DNA of 64,000 bases from Streptomyces tsukubensis (GTDB taxonomy: Bacteria > Actinomycetota > Actinomycetes > Streptomycetales > Streptomycetaceae): contig NZ_CP045178.1 of assembly GCF_009296025.1 (NCBI RefSeq), forward strand, positions 7,192,001-7,256,000. The letters run 5' to 3'. Under the pieces are notes generated by a model. That model saw nothing but the letters and a program-made list of their open reading frames with translations. It was not told the DNA's origin and ran no database searches. A program made the position numbers and the translations under genes. Positions 42,047 through 50,858 of the stretch are shown here, one piece after another (position 1 is the stretch's first letter; each line of letters begins with the position of its first letter).

Positions 42047-42514
42047 CTACGGGTGGTAGATCTCCTCCATGGCCGTGATCTGGCTCCGGCCGTTGAGGCG
42101 GTAGGAGAAGTGCGGGGTGTTGGCGAGTTCGTGGTTCACCAGCCACTTGGGTGTGACCTTCACGGTCTTGGTGTCCTTGAGGACCTTGACGGTGGCGCCG
42201 GAGGCGAAGACGTACGACCTGGCCGCGCCACTCGGTGTGTAGATGACGTCCTCGTCGTTGCCCGTGTTCACCTCGCAGGTCTCCGGGGTGACGCGCACGA
42301 CGGTGTTGCCCTGGAAGTTCTTGGCCGAGTGCAGCTCGAAGAAGTGCTTGTACCCCGCGGGCAGGCGGCACGGCTTCCGGGTCGTGGCCCTCGCCTGTGC
42401 GCCGTTGGCGGTGGTGGCGGCGTTCGGGCTGGCGATTGACGTTCCGCCCGTGAGGGCGAGGAGCCCGGCGACTGAGGCGAGGACGACGGTGGCGGAGATT
42501 CGACGGTGGTTCAT
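42047..42514 (-). CDS. Small secreted protein of unknown function
   Basis: A 155-residue exported protein. The start is the ATG at 42514 (AGAGGG 5 bases upstream). The signal peptide covers residues 1 to about 30 (VVLASVAGLLALTGGTSIAS). The mature part has two cysteines (KPCRLPAG and ETCEVNTG) probably forming a disulfide, and a beta-rich pattern ending SYRLNGRSQITAMEEIYHP. I do not recognise a family. It is monocistronic. Confidence 0.75.
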   Translation of the reverse strand: MNHRRISATVVLASVAGLLALTGGTSIASPNAATTANGAQARATTRKPCRLPAGYKHFFELHSAKNFQGNTVVRVTPETCEVNTGNDEDVIYTPSGAARSYVFASGATVKVLKDTKTVKVTPKWLVNHELANTPHFSYRLNGRSQITAMEEIYHP

Positions 42515-42693
42515 GGACACCCTCTGCTGTGCGTGCGGTGAAGATCTGCTGACACCTTGGGAGATACCGGACCGGGGGCGCGGGTTTCATCGACCGTCGG
42601 CTGTGACCGTACGGTGACAACCGGCACGCGTCAGGGGCAATCTACCGACCGGCGCTCCGGGTTCAAGGCTGTGGCCATCTTTGTCCTGTCTCA

Positions 42694-42730
42694 GGAAGAA
42701 GTAAGCACGAATTCCCGCGCAACTTCTTCC
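42694..42730. promoter_or_regulatory. Perfect 9-bp inverted repeat upstream of the ROK gene
   Basis: GGAAGAAGT (42694-42702) and ACTTCTTCC (42722-42730) are exact inverses with a 19-base spacer in an AT-richer patch. The arms are 28 bp centre to centre. It is 81 bases before the ROK regulator start, so it is probably its operator (autoregulation) and perhaps that of the downstream operon. Confidence 0.6.
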
Positions 42731-42810
42731 CACTCGCTCAAAGCGCTGCTACGTTCCCCATCGAAAGCAGACGGACACCACCGATACGGCCGATGAGGCG
42801 GGAGGGGCGC

Positions 42811-44001
42811 GTGAGACGCATGACCGCTCGACCCGCCAACGCGCACCAGGCGCGACTGCTGCGACTGCTGCGCGACGGGGGACCCAACTCCCGTGCGCAG
42901 CTGGGGGATCAGGTCGATCTCTCCCGGTCGAAACTGGCCGTCGAGGTCGACAGGCTGCTGGAGACAGGGCTCGTCGTGGCCGACGGCCTCGCCGCGTCCC
43001 GCGGTGGCCGCCGCTCGCACAACATCAGGCTCGCCCCCGGGCTGCGCTTCCTCGGCGTCGACATCGGCGCGACCTCCATCGACGTCGCCGTCACCAACGC
43101 GGAACTCGAAGTGCTCGGCCACATCAACCACCCCATGGACGTACGGGAGGGCCCTGTCGCGATCTTCGAGCAGGTCCTCGCGATGGCGGCCAAGCTGCGG
43201 GCTTCCGGTCTCGCGGAGGGGTTCGACGGCGCGGGCATCGGGGTCCCCGGTCCTGTCAGGTTCCCCGAGGGTGTGCCGGTGGCGCCGCCGATCATGCCGG
43301 GCTGGGACGGTTTCCCCGTACGGGAGGCGCTCAGCCAGGAGTTGGGCTGCCCGGTGATGGTCGACAACGACGTCAACCTGATGGCCATGGGGGAGCAGCA
43401 CGCCGGGGTCGCCCGCTCCGTGGCCGACTTCCTCTGCGTCAAGATCGGCACAGGCATCGGCTGCGGCATCGTCGTCGGCGGCGAGGTCCACCGCGGTACG
43501 ACGGGCAGCGCTGGCGACATCGGCCACATCCAGGTGGAGCCGGAAGGACGGCCCTGCGCCTGCGGCAACAAGGGCTGCCTGGAGGCCCACTTCAGCGGCG
43601 CGGCCCTGGCCAGGGACGCGGAGGACGCGGCTCGCACCGGCCGTTCCCCCGAACTCGCCGACCGCCTCGCGGGATCCGGCCGCCTCGCGGCGAGCGATGT
43701 CGCCGCGGCGGCCGCCGCGGGGGACGCCACCGCCCTCGACCTGATCAGGGAGGGCGGCAACCGCACCGGTCAGGTCATCGCCGGGCTCGTCAGCTTCTTC
43801 AACCCAGGACTCGTGGTGATCGGCGGCGGTGTGACCGGCCTCGGTCACACCCTGCTGGCCGCCATCAGGACACAGGTCTACCGCCAGTCGCTGCCCCTCG
43901 CGACCGGCAACCTGCCCATTGTGCTGGGCGAGTTGGGACCGGCCGCCGGAGTCATCGGCGGCGCCCGCCTCATCAGCGACCACCTGTTCTCTCCGGCTTG
44001 A
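42811..44001 (+). CDS. ROK-family transcriptional regulator
   Basis: A 396-residue sugar-responsive repressor/kinase-fold protein. GTG at 42811 has GGGAGGGG 6 bases upstream (ATG at 42793 and at 42820 are less well placed). The N-terminal HTH is LRLLRDGGPNSRAQLGDQVDLSRSKLAVEVDRLLETG. The ROK domain follows (FLGVDIGATSIDVAVTN, GIGVPGPV, GTGIGCGIVVGGEV), with the zinc motif CACGNKGCLE. It precedes a CUT2 sugar importer on the same strand and probably controls it. A 410-bp repetitive gap separates them. Confidence 0.93.
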   Translation: MRRMTARPANAHQARLLRLLRDGGPNSRAQLGDQVDLSRSKLAVEVDRLLETGLVVADGLAASRGGRRSHNIRLAPGLRFLGVDIGATSIDVAVTNAELEVLGHINHPMDVREGPVAIFEQVLAMAAKLRASGLAEGFDGAGIGVPGPVRFPEGVPVAPPIMPGWDGFPVREALSQELGCPVMVDNDVNLMAMGEQHAGVARSVADFLCVKIGTGIGCGIVVGGEVHRGTTGSAGDIGHIQVEPEGRPCACGNKGCLEAHFSGAALARDAEDAARTGRSPELADRLAGSGRLAASDVAAAAAAGDATALDLIREGGNRTGQVIAGLVSFFNPGLVVIGGGVTGLGHTLLAAIRTQVYRQSLPLATGNLPIVLGELGPAAGVIGGARLISDHLFSPA

Positions 44002-44414
44002 GCCGGAGGCCCGGCCGATGGGCCGGGGCACGCGCACGACCGCACCACGTCGTACGACCGCACCACCGCCGCACGACCGCACGAGTCGTACAACAGCACC
44101 ACGTCGTACGAGCCGTACGGCGGTAAGAGCCGTACGAGCCGCACGACCGCACCACGTCGTACGACCGCACCACCGCACGAGCCGTACGACCGCACGACGG
44201 CACCACGTCGCGCGGACCGCACACCGCACGAGCGCGCGACAGCGCGAGCCGCACGAGCCGCACGACCAGTAAGAGCCGCACCACAGCACGGCACGGCCCA
44301 CCCGGCGCCGCCGTGCCAGCACCGCCGCACCTGGTTCAGTCCCGCCCTGCTCCTCCGCCCCGCCCCGCCCCGCCCCGCCGAGTCACCGGCCGCTCTCTGC
44401 CAAGGGGAACCGTC
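44002..44414. repeat. Degenerate short repeats between the ROK and ABC transporter genes
   Basis: From about 44032 to 44300 the DNA is built from mixed copies of CCGCACGA, CACCACGTCGTACGA and GAGCCGTACGA. The palindrome CGTACG recurs. All frames are open only as low-complexity Arg/Thr/Val peptides, so I call no gene. The AAGGGGA ribosome site of the next gene is at 44401-44407. The promoter of the transporter operon, if separate, is not recognisable here. Confidence 0.75.
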
Positions 44415-45953
44415 ATGGCACCTGTGCAAGACGCCGTACCGCCATCCGCAGCACTGCTCACCATGTCAGGCATCACCAAGTCCTTCCCCGGCGTCCGCGC
44501 TCTCGACGGGGTGGACCTGGAGGTCACCCCTGGCGAGGTGCACTGTCTCCTCGGCCAGAACGGGGCGGGCAAGTCCACCCTGATCAAGGTGCTCGCCGGC
44601 GCCCACCAGCCCGACGGCGGCGAGATCACCTGGTGCGGGGAGCGGGTCACCCTGAAGTCGCCCATCGCGGCCATGAACCTCGGCATCGCCACCATCTACC
44701 AGGAACTCGACCTGGTCGAGGGGTTGTCCGTGGCGGAGAACGTCTACCTCGGCCACGAGCCGACCACCGCCGCCTTCGTCGTGCGGGGACGGGCCGCACG
44801 GGCCGAGGCGGGCAGGCTGCTGGAACGGCTCGGCCACTCCGAGATCGACCCCGCCACCCTCGTCGGCGACCTCTCAGCAGCCCACCAGCAGATCGTCTCG
44901 ATGGCCCGTGCGCTCTCGCACGACGTACGCCTCATCGTCATGGACGAACCCTCGGCGGCGCTCGACCCCGACGAGGTCGACAACCTCTTCCGTATCGTCG
45001 CCGACCTCACCGCGGACGGTGTCGCCGTCGTCTACATCTCGCACCGGCTGGAGGAGATCCGCCGCATCGGTGACCGGGTCACCGTCCTCAAGGACGGCCG
45101 TGCCGTCGCCGGGGGCCTGCCCGCCAAGGAGACCCCCACCCGCGAGGTGGTCTCCCTGATGACCGGCCGCAACGTGGAGTACGTCTTCCCGCGGCGCCCC
45201 GTCGAGGCGACTCGGCGCGCGGCGGTACTCACCGTCGAAGGGCTCTCCAGGGAAGGGGAGTTCACGCCGGTCGACTTCGAGGTGCGGGCCGGTGAGATCG
45301 TCGGCCTCGCGGGGCTCGTCGGTTCGGGCCGCTCCGAGATCCTTGAGACCGTCTACGGTGCGCGCAAGGCCACCACGGGCCGTGTCCTCGTCGACGGATC
45401 ACCGCTGCGCGGCGGAAGCGTACGCGCGGCGGTCAAGGCCGGGATCGGGCTCGCCCCCGAGGAGCGCAAGGCCCAGGCCCTGCTGATGCTCGAATCGGTC
45501 ACCCGGAATGTGTCGGTCTCCTCCATGTCCCGTTTCTCGCGGGGCGGTTGGCTCGACCGGGGCAGGGAACGCAAGGCCGCACAGGAGGCCACCAGGGAGC
45601 TGTCCCTGCGCCCCGACAACCCCGACGCGTACATCCGCACCCTCTCGGGCGGCAATCAGCAGAAGGCCGTACTGGCCCGCTGGCTGCTGCGCGGCTGCCG
45701 CGTCCTCCTGCTCGACGAGCCCACCCGCGGCGTGGACGTCGGTGCCCGCGCCGAGCTGTACGCCGTGATCCGCAGGCTCGCCGACGACGGCCTCGCCGTC
45801 CTGCTCGTCTCCAGCGAAGTCCCCGAAGTACTGGGGCTCGCCGACCGCGTCCTGGTCCTGCGCGAGGGGACGGTCGTGCACACGGCCCCCGCGGCGGAGC
45901 TCGACGAACACCGCGTACTCGACCTCGTCATGGAAGGGAGCCCGACGTCATGA
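44415..45953 (+). CDS. Sugar ABC importer, duplicated ATP-binding subunit (CUT2/ribose type)
   Basis: A 512-residue protein with two nucleotide-binding domains. First domain: Walker A GQNGAGKSTLIK, DLSAAHQQIVSMARAL in the signature region, and MDEPSAALD. Second domain: degenerate Walker A GLVGSGRSEIL, LSGGNQQKAVLARWL and LLDEPTRGVDVGA. This is the RbsA/XylG arrangement. The ATG at 44415 follows AAGGGGA. The stop overlaps the permease start (ATGA). It energises uptake of a monosaccharide or cyclitol; the identity is not known. Confidence 0.94.
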   Translation: MAPVQDAVPPSAALLTMSGITKSFPGVRALDGVDLEVTPGEVHCLLGQNGAGKSTLIKVLAGAHQPDGGEITWCGERVTLKSPIAAMNLGIATIYQELDLVEGLSVAENVYLGHEPTTAAFVVRGRAARAEAGRLLERLGHSEIDPATLVGDLSAAHQQIVSMARALSHDVRLIVMDEPSAALDPDEVDNLFRIVADLTADGVAVVYISHRLEEIRRIGDRVTVLKDGRAVAGGLPAKETPTREVVSLMTGRNVEYVFPRRPVEATRRAAVLTVEGLSREGEFTPVDFEVRAGEIVGLAGLVGSGRSEILETVYGARKATTGRVLVDGSPLRGGSVRAAVKAGIGLAPEERKAQALLMLESVTRNVSVSSMSRFSRGGWLDRGRERKAAQEATRELSLRPDNPDAYIRTLSGGNQQKAVLARWLLRGCRVLLLDEPTRGVDVGARAELYAVIRRLADDGLAVLLVSSEVPEVLGLADRVLVLREGTVVHTAPAAELDEHRVLDLVMEGSPTS

Positions 45954-47005
45954 CGCAGCCCGCCTCGCCGGCGCAGCAGGGCGGTTCCGATGCCGGCCCC
46001 GTGCTCGCCCCGCACCAGACCTCGGCATCCACGAAACCCGGTACCCCCAAGGGGGCGGGGCAGAGCAAGCTCTTCCGCCCCGACGTCAGGACCCTGTCCC
46101 TGGTCGGTGTGCTCGCCGCGCTGATCGTGGTCGGTGGTATCACCAAGCCCGACCAGTTCCTCGCCGTCACCAACCTCCAACTGGTGCTGACCCAGTCGTC
46201 GGTGATCGGTGTGGTGACGGTCGGCGTCACCTTCGTCATCATCGCGGGGGGCATCGACCTGTCGGTCGGCGCCATCGTGGCGCTCGCCTCGGTCTGGGCG
46301 ACCACCGTCGCGACCCAGGAGTACGGCTTCGTCGGCATCCTGCTCACCTCGCTCCTCGTCGGCCTCGGCTGCGGGCTCGTCAACGGAGTCCTCATCGCCT
46401 ACGGCGGCCTGGTGCCCTTCATCGCCACCCTCGCGATGCTCGCCTCCGCGCGCGGTCTCGCCCTCCAGATAACCGACGGGCAGACCCAGATCGTCACGGT
46501 GAACTCCGTGCTCGACCTCGGGCAGCGCGACTCCTACATCCTCGGCATCCCGCCGCTGGTGCTGGTCTTCGCCGCCGTCGTCATCGTGGGCTGGCTGGTA
46601 CTCAACCGCACGACCTTCGGCCGCCGCAGTATCGCGGTCGGCGGCAACGCCGAGGCGGCGCGGCTCGCGGGCATCGACGTCCGCAGGCAGCGGCTCTACC
46701 TCTACCTGCTCTCCGGCCTGTGCTGCGGAATCGCCGCCTTCCTGCTGGTGGTACTCGCGGGGTCGGGCCAGAACACCAACGGCAACCTGTACGAACTCGA
46801 CGCCATCGCCGCCGCGATCATCGGCGGCACGCTGCTCATTGGAGGCCGAGGCACCATCGTCGGCTCCGTCCTGGGCGTGCTGATCTTCACCACCATCACC
46901 AACATCTTCGCGCTCAACAACCTCCAGAGCGACGTCCAGCAGATCGCCAAGGGCGCGATCATCGTCGCCGCCGTACTGGTCCAGCGCCGCACCGCGCGCC
47001 AATAG
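45950..47005 (+). CDS. Sugar ABC importer permease (RbsC-like)
   Basis: A 351-residue membrane subunit with 8-10 hydrophobic segments. The family block GVTFVIIAGGIDLSVGAIVAL is present, as are GLVPFIATLAMLASARGLAL, GGNAEAARLAGIDVRR (the EAA-like coupling loop) and AAAIIGGTLLIGGRGTIVGSVLG. The N-terminal ~45 residues are polar and disordered. It is coupled to the ATPase gene by ATGA. Confidence 0.94.
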   Translation: MTQPASPAQQGGSDAGPVLAPHQTSASTKPGTPKGAGQSKLFRPDVRTLSLVGVLAALIVVGGITKPDQFLAVTNLQLVLTQSSVIGVVTVGVTFVIIAGGIDLSVGAIVALASVWATTVATQEYGFVGILLTSLLVGLGCGLVNGVLIAYGGLVPFIATLAMLASARGLALQITDGQTQIVTVNSVLDLGQRDSYILGIPPLVLVFAAVVIVGWLVLNRTTFGRRSIAVGGNAEAARLAGIDVRRQRLYLYLLSGLCCGIAAFLLVVLAGSGQNTNGNLYELDAIAAAIIGGTLLIGGRGTIVGSVLGVLIFTTITNIFALNNLQSDVQQIAKGAIIVAAVLVQRRTARQ

Positions 47006-47051
47006 CGGCGCGGCGCCCCCGCACACCGGCGGAGCCCGCGGCGCCGCGCCG
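47006..47051 (+). terminator. Intra-operon 12-bp hairpin between permease and binding-protein genes
   Basis: CGGCGCGGCGCC (47006-47017) pairs perfectly with GGCGCCGCGCCG (47040-47051), beginning at the permease stop. Such structures often attenuate or protect transcripts so that the binding protein is made in excess. Confidence 0.6.
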
Positions 47052-47150
47052 TCGCCGAGGGCCGTACCCGCGGGCCCGCTGTGCCTCAGGCACCCGGCCC
47101 GGCAAAACCGCCCACCGTACGTCCACCGCCCCAGGGAAGGGTCACCACCC

Positions 47151-48191
47151 ATGTCACACACACCGAGCCGCAGAGGACTGCTCTTCGGCACCGCCGCCGT
47201 CTCCGCAGGCGCCCTGCTCACCGCGTGCACCAGCAACGAGCCGTCCTCCAAGGACGACTCGAAGGGCGACGCGGCTCCCGCGGCGGACGAGACGGGCAAG
47301 GCGGTCACCATCGGCTTCGCGGGACCGCAGGCCGACCACGGCTGGCTCAACGCCATCAACGTCCAGGCCCGTCAGCGCGCGAAGAAGTACAAGGACGTCA
47401 CCCTCGACATCACCGAGGGGTCCAACGACACCGCCACCCAGATCGGCCAGATCGACACCCTGATCAACAAGAAGGTCGACGTCCTGGTCATCCTGCCCGC
47501 CGACGGCAAGGCGCTGACCCAGGCCGGTCTCAAGGCGATGCGGGCGGGTATCCCCGTGGTCAACCTCGACCGCGTCTTCGCCAACCCGCAGGCGTACCGC
47601 TGCTACGTCGGCGGCGACAACTACGGCATGGGCCTCAACGCGGGGCACTACATCGGCGAGAAGCTGAAGGACACGAAGAACGCGAAGGTCATCGAGTTGT
47701 CGGGCCCCGACAGCCTGGAGCTGACCAAGCAGCGCTCCAAGGGGTTCGACGACGCGCTCAAGAACTACACCAACATCAAGAAGGTGGCCCGCCAGGCGGC
47801 CGACTTCACGGTGGAGTCGGGGCAGCAGAAGATGGCCCAGCTCCTCCAGGCGCAGAAGAGTTTCGACGCTCTCTGGAACCACGACGACGACCAGGGCGTG
47901 GGCGCGCTGCGCGCGGTCGACCAGGCGGGCCGCGACGGCTTCCTGATGGTCGGTGGGGCGGGGGCGCGCTCCGCCATGGATCACATCAAGGCCGACGACG
48001 CGGTGCTCAAGGCCACGGTCCTCTACCCGCCGACGATGGCCGCCTCCGCGATCGACCTGGCCAGGGCCCTCGGCCAGGGCAAGGGCCTCGCGGGGCTCTC
48101 CGAGTCGGAGATCCCCACGTCGCTGACGCTGTACTCGGCCGTGGTGGACAAGACCAACATCGACCAGTACATGCCGAGCGGCTTCAAGTAG
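47151..48191 (+). CDS. Sugar ABC importer substrate-binding lipoprotein
   Basis: A 346-residue periplasmic-binding-protein-like lipoprotein (Peripla_BP_4/RbsB type). The N-terminus SRRGLLFGTAAVSAGALLTAC combines a twin-arginine-like motif with a lipobox Cys. The mature domain follows the ribose-binding plan: ITIGFAGPQADHGWLNAIN, TLINKKVDVLVILPADG, GIPVVNLDRVF and ALWNHDDDQGVGALRAVDQAG. The ATG at 47151 lies behind an AAGGG site. It is the receptor of the importer encoded upstream. Confidence 0.93.
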   Translation: MSHTPSRRGLLFGTAAVSAGALLTACTSNEPSSKDDSKGDAAPAADETGKAVTIGFAGPQADHGWLNAINVQARQRAKKYKDVTLDITEGSNDTATQIGQIDTLINKKVDVLVILPADGKALTQAGLKAMRAGIPVVNLDRVFANPQAYRCYVGGDNYGMGLNAGHYIGEKLKDTKNAKVIELSGPDSLELTKQRSKGFDDALKNYTNIKKVARQAADFTVESGQQKMAQLLQAQKSFDALWNHDDDQGVGALRAVDQAGRDGFLMVGGAGARSAMDHIKADDAVLKATVLYPPTMAASAIDLARALGQGKGLAGLSESEIPTSLTLYSAVVDKTNIDQYMPSGFK

Positions 48192-48238
48192 AGCGCGAAT
48201 CACCCCCCACACCGCACGCCAACGAGGAGGAAAACCGC

Positions 48239-49462
48239 ATGCGAGAAACGGAAGCCGAGGCGCGGCGCCCCGCCGGGTCGCCCCGCCTCGGCGTGGGAAT
48301 GGTCGGCTACGCCTTCATGGGCGCCGCCCACTCCCAGGGCTGGCGCACCGCTGGGCGTGTGTTCGACCTGCCGCTCCAGCCGGCCCTCGCGGCCCTGTGC
48401 GGCCGCGACGCCACCGCGGTGCGTGCGGCGGCCGACCGGATGGGCTGGGCCGGCTCGGAGACGGACTGGCGTGCGCTGATCGCGCGGGACGACGTGGACC
48501 TCGTTGACATCTGCACCCCCGGTGACAGCCACGCGGAGATCGCCGTCGCCGCACTGGAGGCGGGCAAGCACGTGCTGTGCGAGAAGCCCCTCGCCAACTC
48601 GGTGGAGGAGGCGGAGGCGATGGTCGCCGCCGCGTCCGCCGCGCGCTCCCGAGGCCTGCTGGCCATGGTCGGTTTCAACTACCGCAGACTGCCCGCGGCG
48701 GCGTTCGCGCGGCAGCTGGTGGCCGGGGGCAGGATCGGCGACCTCAGGCACGTCAGGGTCACCTACCTCCAGGACTGGCTCACCGACCCCGAGGCCCCCC
48801 TCACCTGGCGGCTCCAGCGGGACCGAGCCGGTTCCGGGGCCCTCGGTGACCTCGGGGCGCACATCGTGGACCTCGCGCAGTACCTGTCGGGCGAGTCCGT
48901 GGTGGGTGTGTCGGCGCTGACCGAGACCTTCGTGACCGAGCGCCCGCTGCCGGCGGGCCCCGCCGGGGGCCTCGGGGGTACGGCGGCTCCCGGAGAACGC
49001 GGGCCGGTCACGGTGGACGACGCCGCCGTGTTCACCGCCAGACTCAGCTCAGGGGCGCTGGCCTCCTTCGAGGCGACCCGCTTCGCAGCGGGGCGCAAGA
49101 ACGCCCTGACCATCGAGTTGAACGGTTCGCGCGGGTCGCTCTCCTTCGATCTGGAACGGCTCAACGAGCTCTCCTTCCACGACCACACCGAGCCCGCCGC
49201 CACGGCCGGCTTCCGCCGGATCCTGGTGACGGAACCCGACCACCCCTACCTCGACGCGTGGTGGCCGCCGGGCCACGGACTCGGCTACGAGCACACCTTC
49301 GTGCACCAGGCCCGTGACCTCGTGCACGCGGTGGCCGAGGGCGCGGCTCCCGTACCGACCTTCGCCGACGGCCTCCAGGTGCAGCGGGTGCTCGCCGCGG
49401 TGGAGGAGAGCGCGGCGAAGAACTCCGTCTTCACACCCGTCCAGGTGTCCGTCCCCGCCTAG
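48239..49462 (+). CDS. Gfo/Idh/MocA-family NAD(P)-dependent sugar/cyclitol dehydrogenase
   Basis: A 407-residue oxidoreductase. The ATG at 48239 is preceded by GAGGAGG. Rossmann motif GMVGYAFMGAAHSQGW; DICTPGDSHAEIAVAALEAGKHVLCEKPLA contains the catalytic Lys of the EKP motif; GDLGAHIVDLAQYLSG holds the conserved Asp/His. Family members oxidise sugars or inositols, often to 3-keto forms. In this operon it probably acts on the imported substrate, with the TIM-barrel protein next. Confidence 0.92.
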   Translation: MRETEAEARRPAGSPRLGVGMVGYAFMGAAHSQGWRTAGRVFDLPLQPALAALCGRDATAVRAAADRMGWAGSETDWRALIARDDVDLVDICTPGDSHAEIAVAALEAGKHVLCEKPLANSVEEAEAMVAAASAARSRGLLAMVGFNYRRLPAAAFARQLVAGGRIGDLRHVRVTYLQDWLTDPEAPLTWRLQRDRAGSGALGDLGAHIVDLAQYLSGESVVGVSALTETFVTERPLPAGPAGGLGGTAAPGERGPVTVDDAAVFTARLSSGALASFEATRFAAGRKNALTIELNGSRGSLSFDLERLNELSFHDHTEPAATAGFRRILVTEPDHPYLDAWWPPGHGLGYEHTFVHQARDLVHAVAEGAAPVPTFADGLQVQRVLAAVEESAAKNSVFTPVQVSVPA

Positions 49463-49474
49463 AGAGGTCCGGTC

Positions 49475-50479
49475 ATGTCACGTGATTTCACCCTGTTCAC
49501 CGGCCAGTGGGCCGACCTGCCGATCGAGGAGGTCTGCCGGCTCGCCCGCGACTTCGGCTACGACGGACTGGAACTCGCCTGCTGGGGCGACCACTTCGAG
49601 GTGGACAAGGCGCTGTCTGAACCCGGCTACATCGACTCGCGCAGGGCGCTGCTCGACAAGTACGGGCTGAAGGTCTTCGCCATCTCCAACCACATGGCGG
49701 GCCAGGGCGTCTGCGACCACCCGATCGACGAGCGCCACCAGAACATCCTGCCCGCCCGCGTCTGGGGCGACGGGGAGCCCGAGGGGGTGCGCGGACGTGC
49801 CGCGGAGGAGATGAAGAACACCGCGCGGGCGGCGGCGGCCCTCGGTGTGGACACCGTCATCGGCTTCACCGGCTCCTCCATCTGGCATCTCGTCGCGATG
49901 TTCCCGCCGGTGCCCGACGGCATGATCGACCGGGGCTACGAGGACTTCGCCGAGCGCTGGAACCCGATCCTCGACGTCTTCGACGCGGAGGGGGTCCGCT
50001 TCGCCCACGAGGTGCACCCCAGCGAGATCGCGTACGACTACTGGACCACGCACCGCGCGCTCGAAGCGGTCGGGCACCGCCCCGCCTTCGGCCTCAACTT
50101 CGACCCGAGCCACTTCGTGTGGCAGGACCTCGACCCGGTCGGCTTCCTCTACGACTTCCGCGACCGCGTCTACCACGTGGACTGCAAGGAGGCCCGCAAA
50201 CGGCTCGACGGCCGCAACGGCCGCCTCGGCTCGCACCTTCCGTGGGGCGATCCGCGCAGGGGCTGGGACTTCGTCTCGGCCGGCCGGGGTGACGTGCCGT
50301 GGGAGGACGTCTTCAGGATGCTCCGCTCCATCGACTACCGGGGCCCCGTTTCCGTCGAGTGGGAGGACGCGGGGATGGACCGGCTGCACGGCGCCCCCGA
50401 GGCGCTGGCCAGGATGAAGTCGTACGACTACGACGCCCCCACGGCGTCCTTCGACTCGGCGTTCAGCAGCAAGGACTGA
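49475..50479 (+). CDS. Sugar phosphate isomerase/epimerase-family TIM barrel
   Basis: A 334-residue xylose-isomerase-like AP-endonuclease-2-fold enzyme. Metal-site residues are visible in [36 protein letters not shown] and [11 protein letters not shown]. The ATG at 49475 has GAGAGG upstream. It is 12 bases after the dehydrogenase stop and ends the importer operon. Such enzymes epimerise or dehydrate ketosugars or inosose; a 3-keto-sugar or inosose substrate is an inference. Confidence 0.9.
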   Translation: MSRDFTLFTGQWADLPIEEVCRLARDFGYDGLELACWGDHFEVDKALSEPGYIDSRRALLDKYGLKVFAISNHMAGQGVCDHPIDERHQNILPARVWGDGEPEGVRGRAAEEMKNTARAAAALGVDTVIGFTGSSIWHLVAMFPPVPDGMIDRGYEDFAERWNPILDVFDAEGVRFAHEVHPSEIAYDYWTTHRALEAVGHRPAFGLNFDPSHFVWQDLDPVGFLYDFRDRVYHVDCKEARKRLDGRNGRLGSHLPWGDPRRGWDFVSAGRGDVPWEDVFRMLRSIDYRGPVSVEWEDAGMDRLHGAPEALARMKSYDYDAPTASFDSAFSSKD

Positions 50480-50858
50480 CCTTCCCCCAGTTCCCGCCGT
50501 CGCCGGGGGCGATCGGGTCCGGCCCGCGGACAGAGTGCCACGGGCCGGTCCGGTCTGCCTTCGCCCGGCTTTGTCCTGTAGCCGGAAAAAGCCGGTACCC
50601 ATCGTGTACAAGGTCTTTCCGCCATGGACAAAGCTCGGCTACGGTCCCCTGAGGTGTACAGGACATAACTCCCGCACCAGTACGCGGGGCGGTACACACA
50701 GCGGATCCACCCATGGCACTACGCCGGAGCAGGACCCGAAACAGCACCCAGAGCAGCACCCAGAGCAGTACGCAGAGCACGACGTAGACACGCTTCCGGG
50801 CTGACGGCGCATCCCGGGACACCCGCCCGTACGACCGGCCCCTTACCGGAGGCAACTC
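50480..50858. promoter_or_regulatory. Regulatory region of the five-domain secreted protein gene
   Basis: No gene is called in 379 bp. TGTCCTGTA (50572-50580) has an exact inverse, TACAGGACA, at 50657-50665. GTGTACAAGG at 50604 resembles GTGTACAGGA at 50655. Three 12-bp CAGCACCCAGAG-like units lie at 50742-50777. The spaced inverse pair could be operators for a looping repressor. Confidence 0.45.

Noticed and set aside
44032..44300. Possible CRISPR array
   Set aside because: Units are too short and too irregular, with no constant repeat/spacer structure and no cas genes.
50713..50787. 24-codon ORF encoding a Ser/Thr/Gln repeat before the secreted protein gene
   Set aside because: It has no convincing ribosome site and is explained by the 12-bp DNA repeats; kept only as a repeat.
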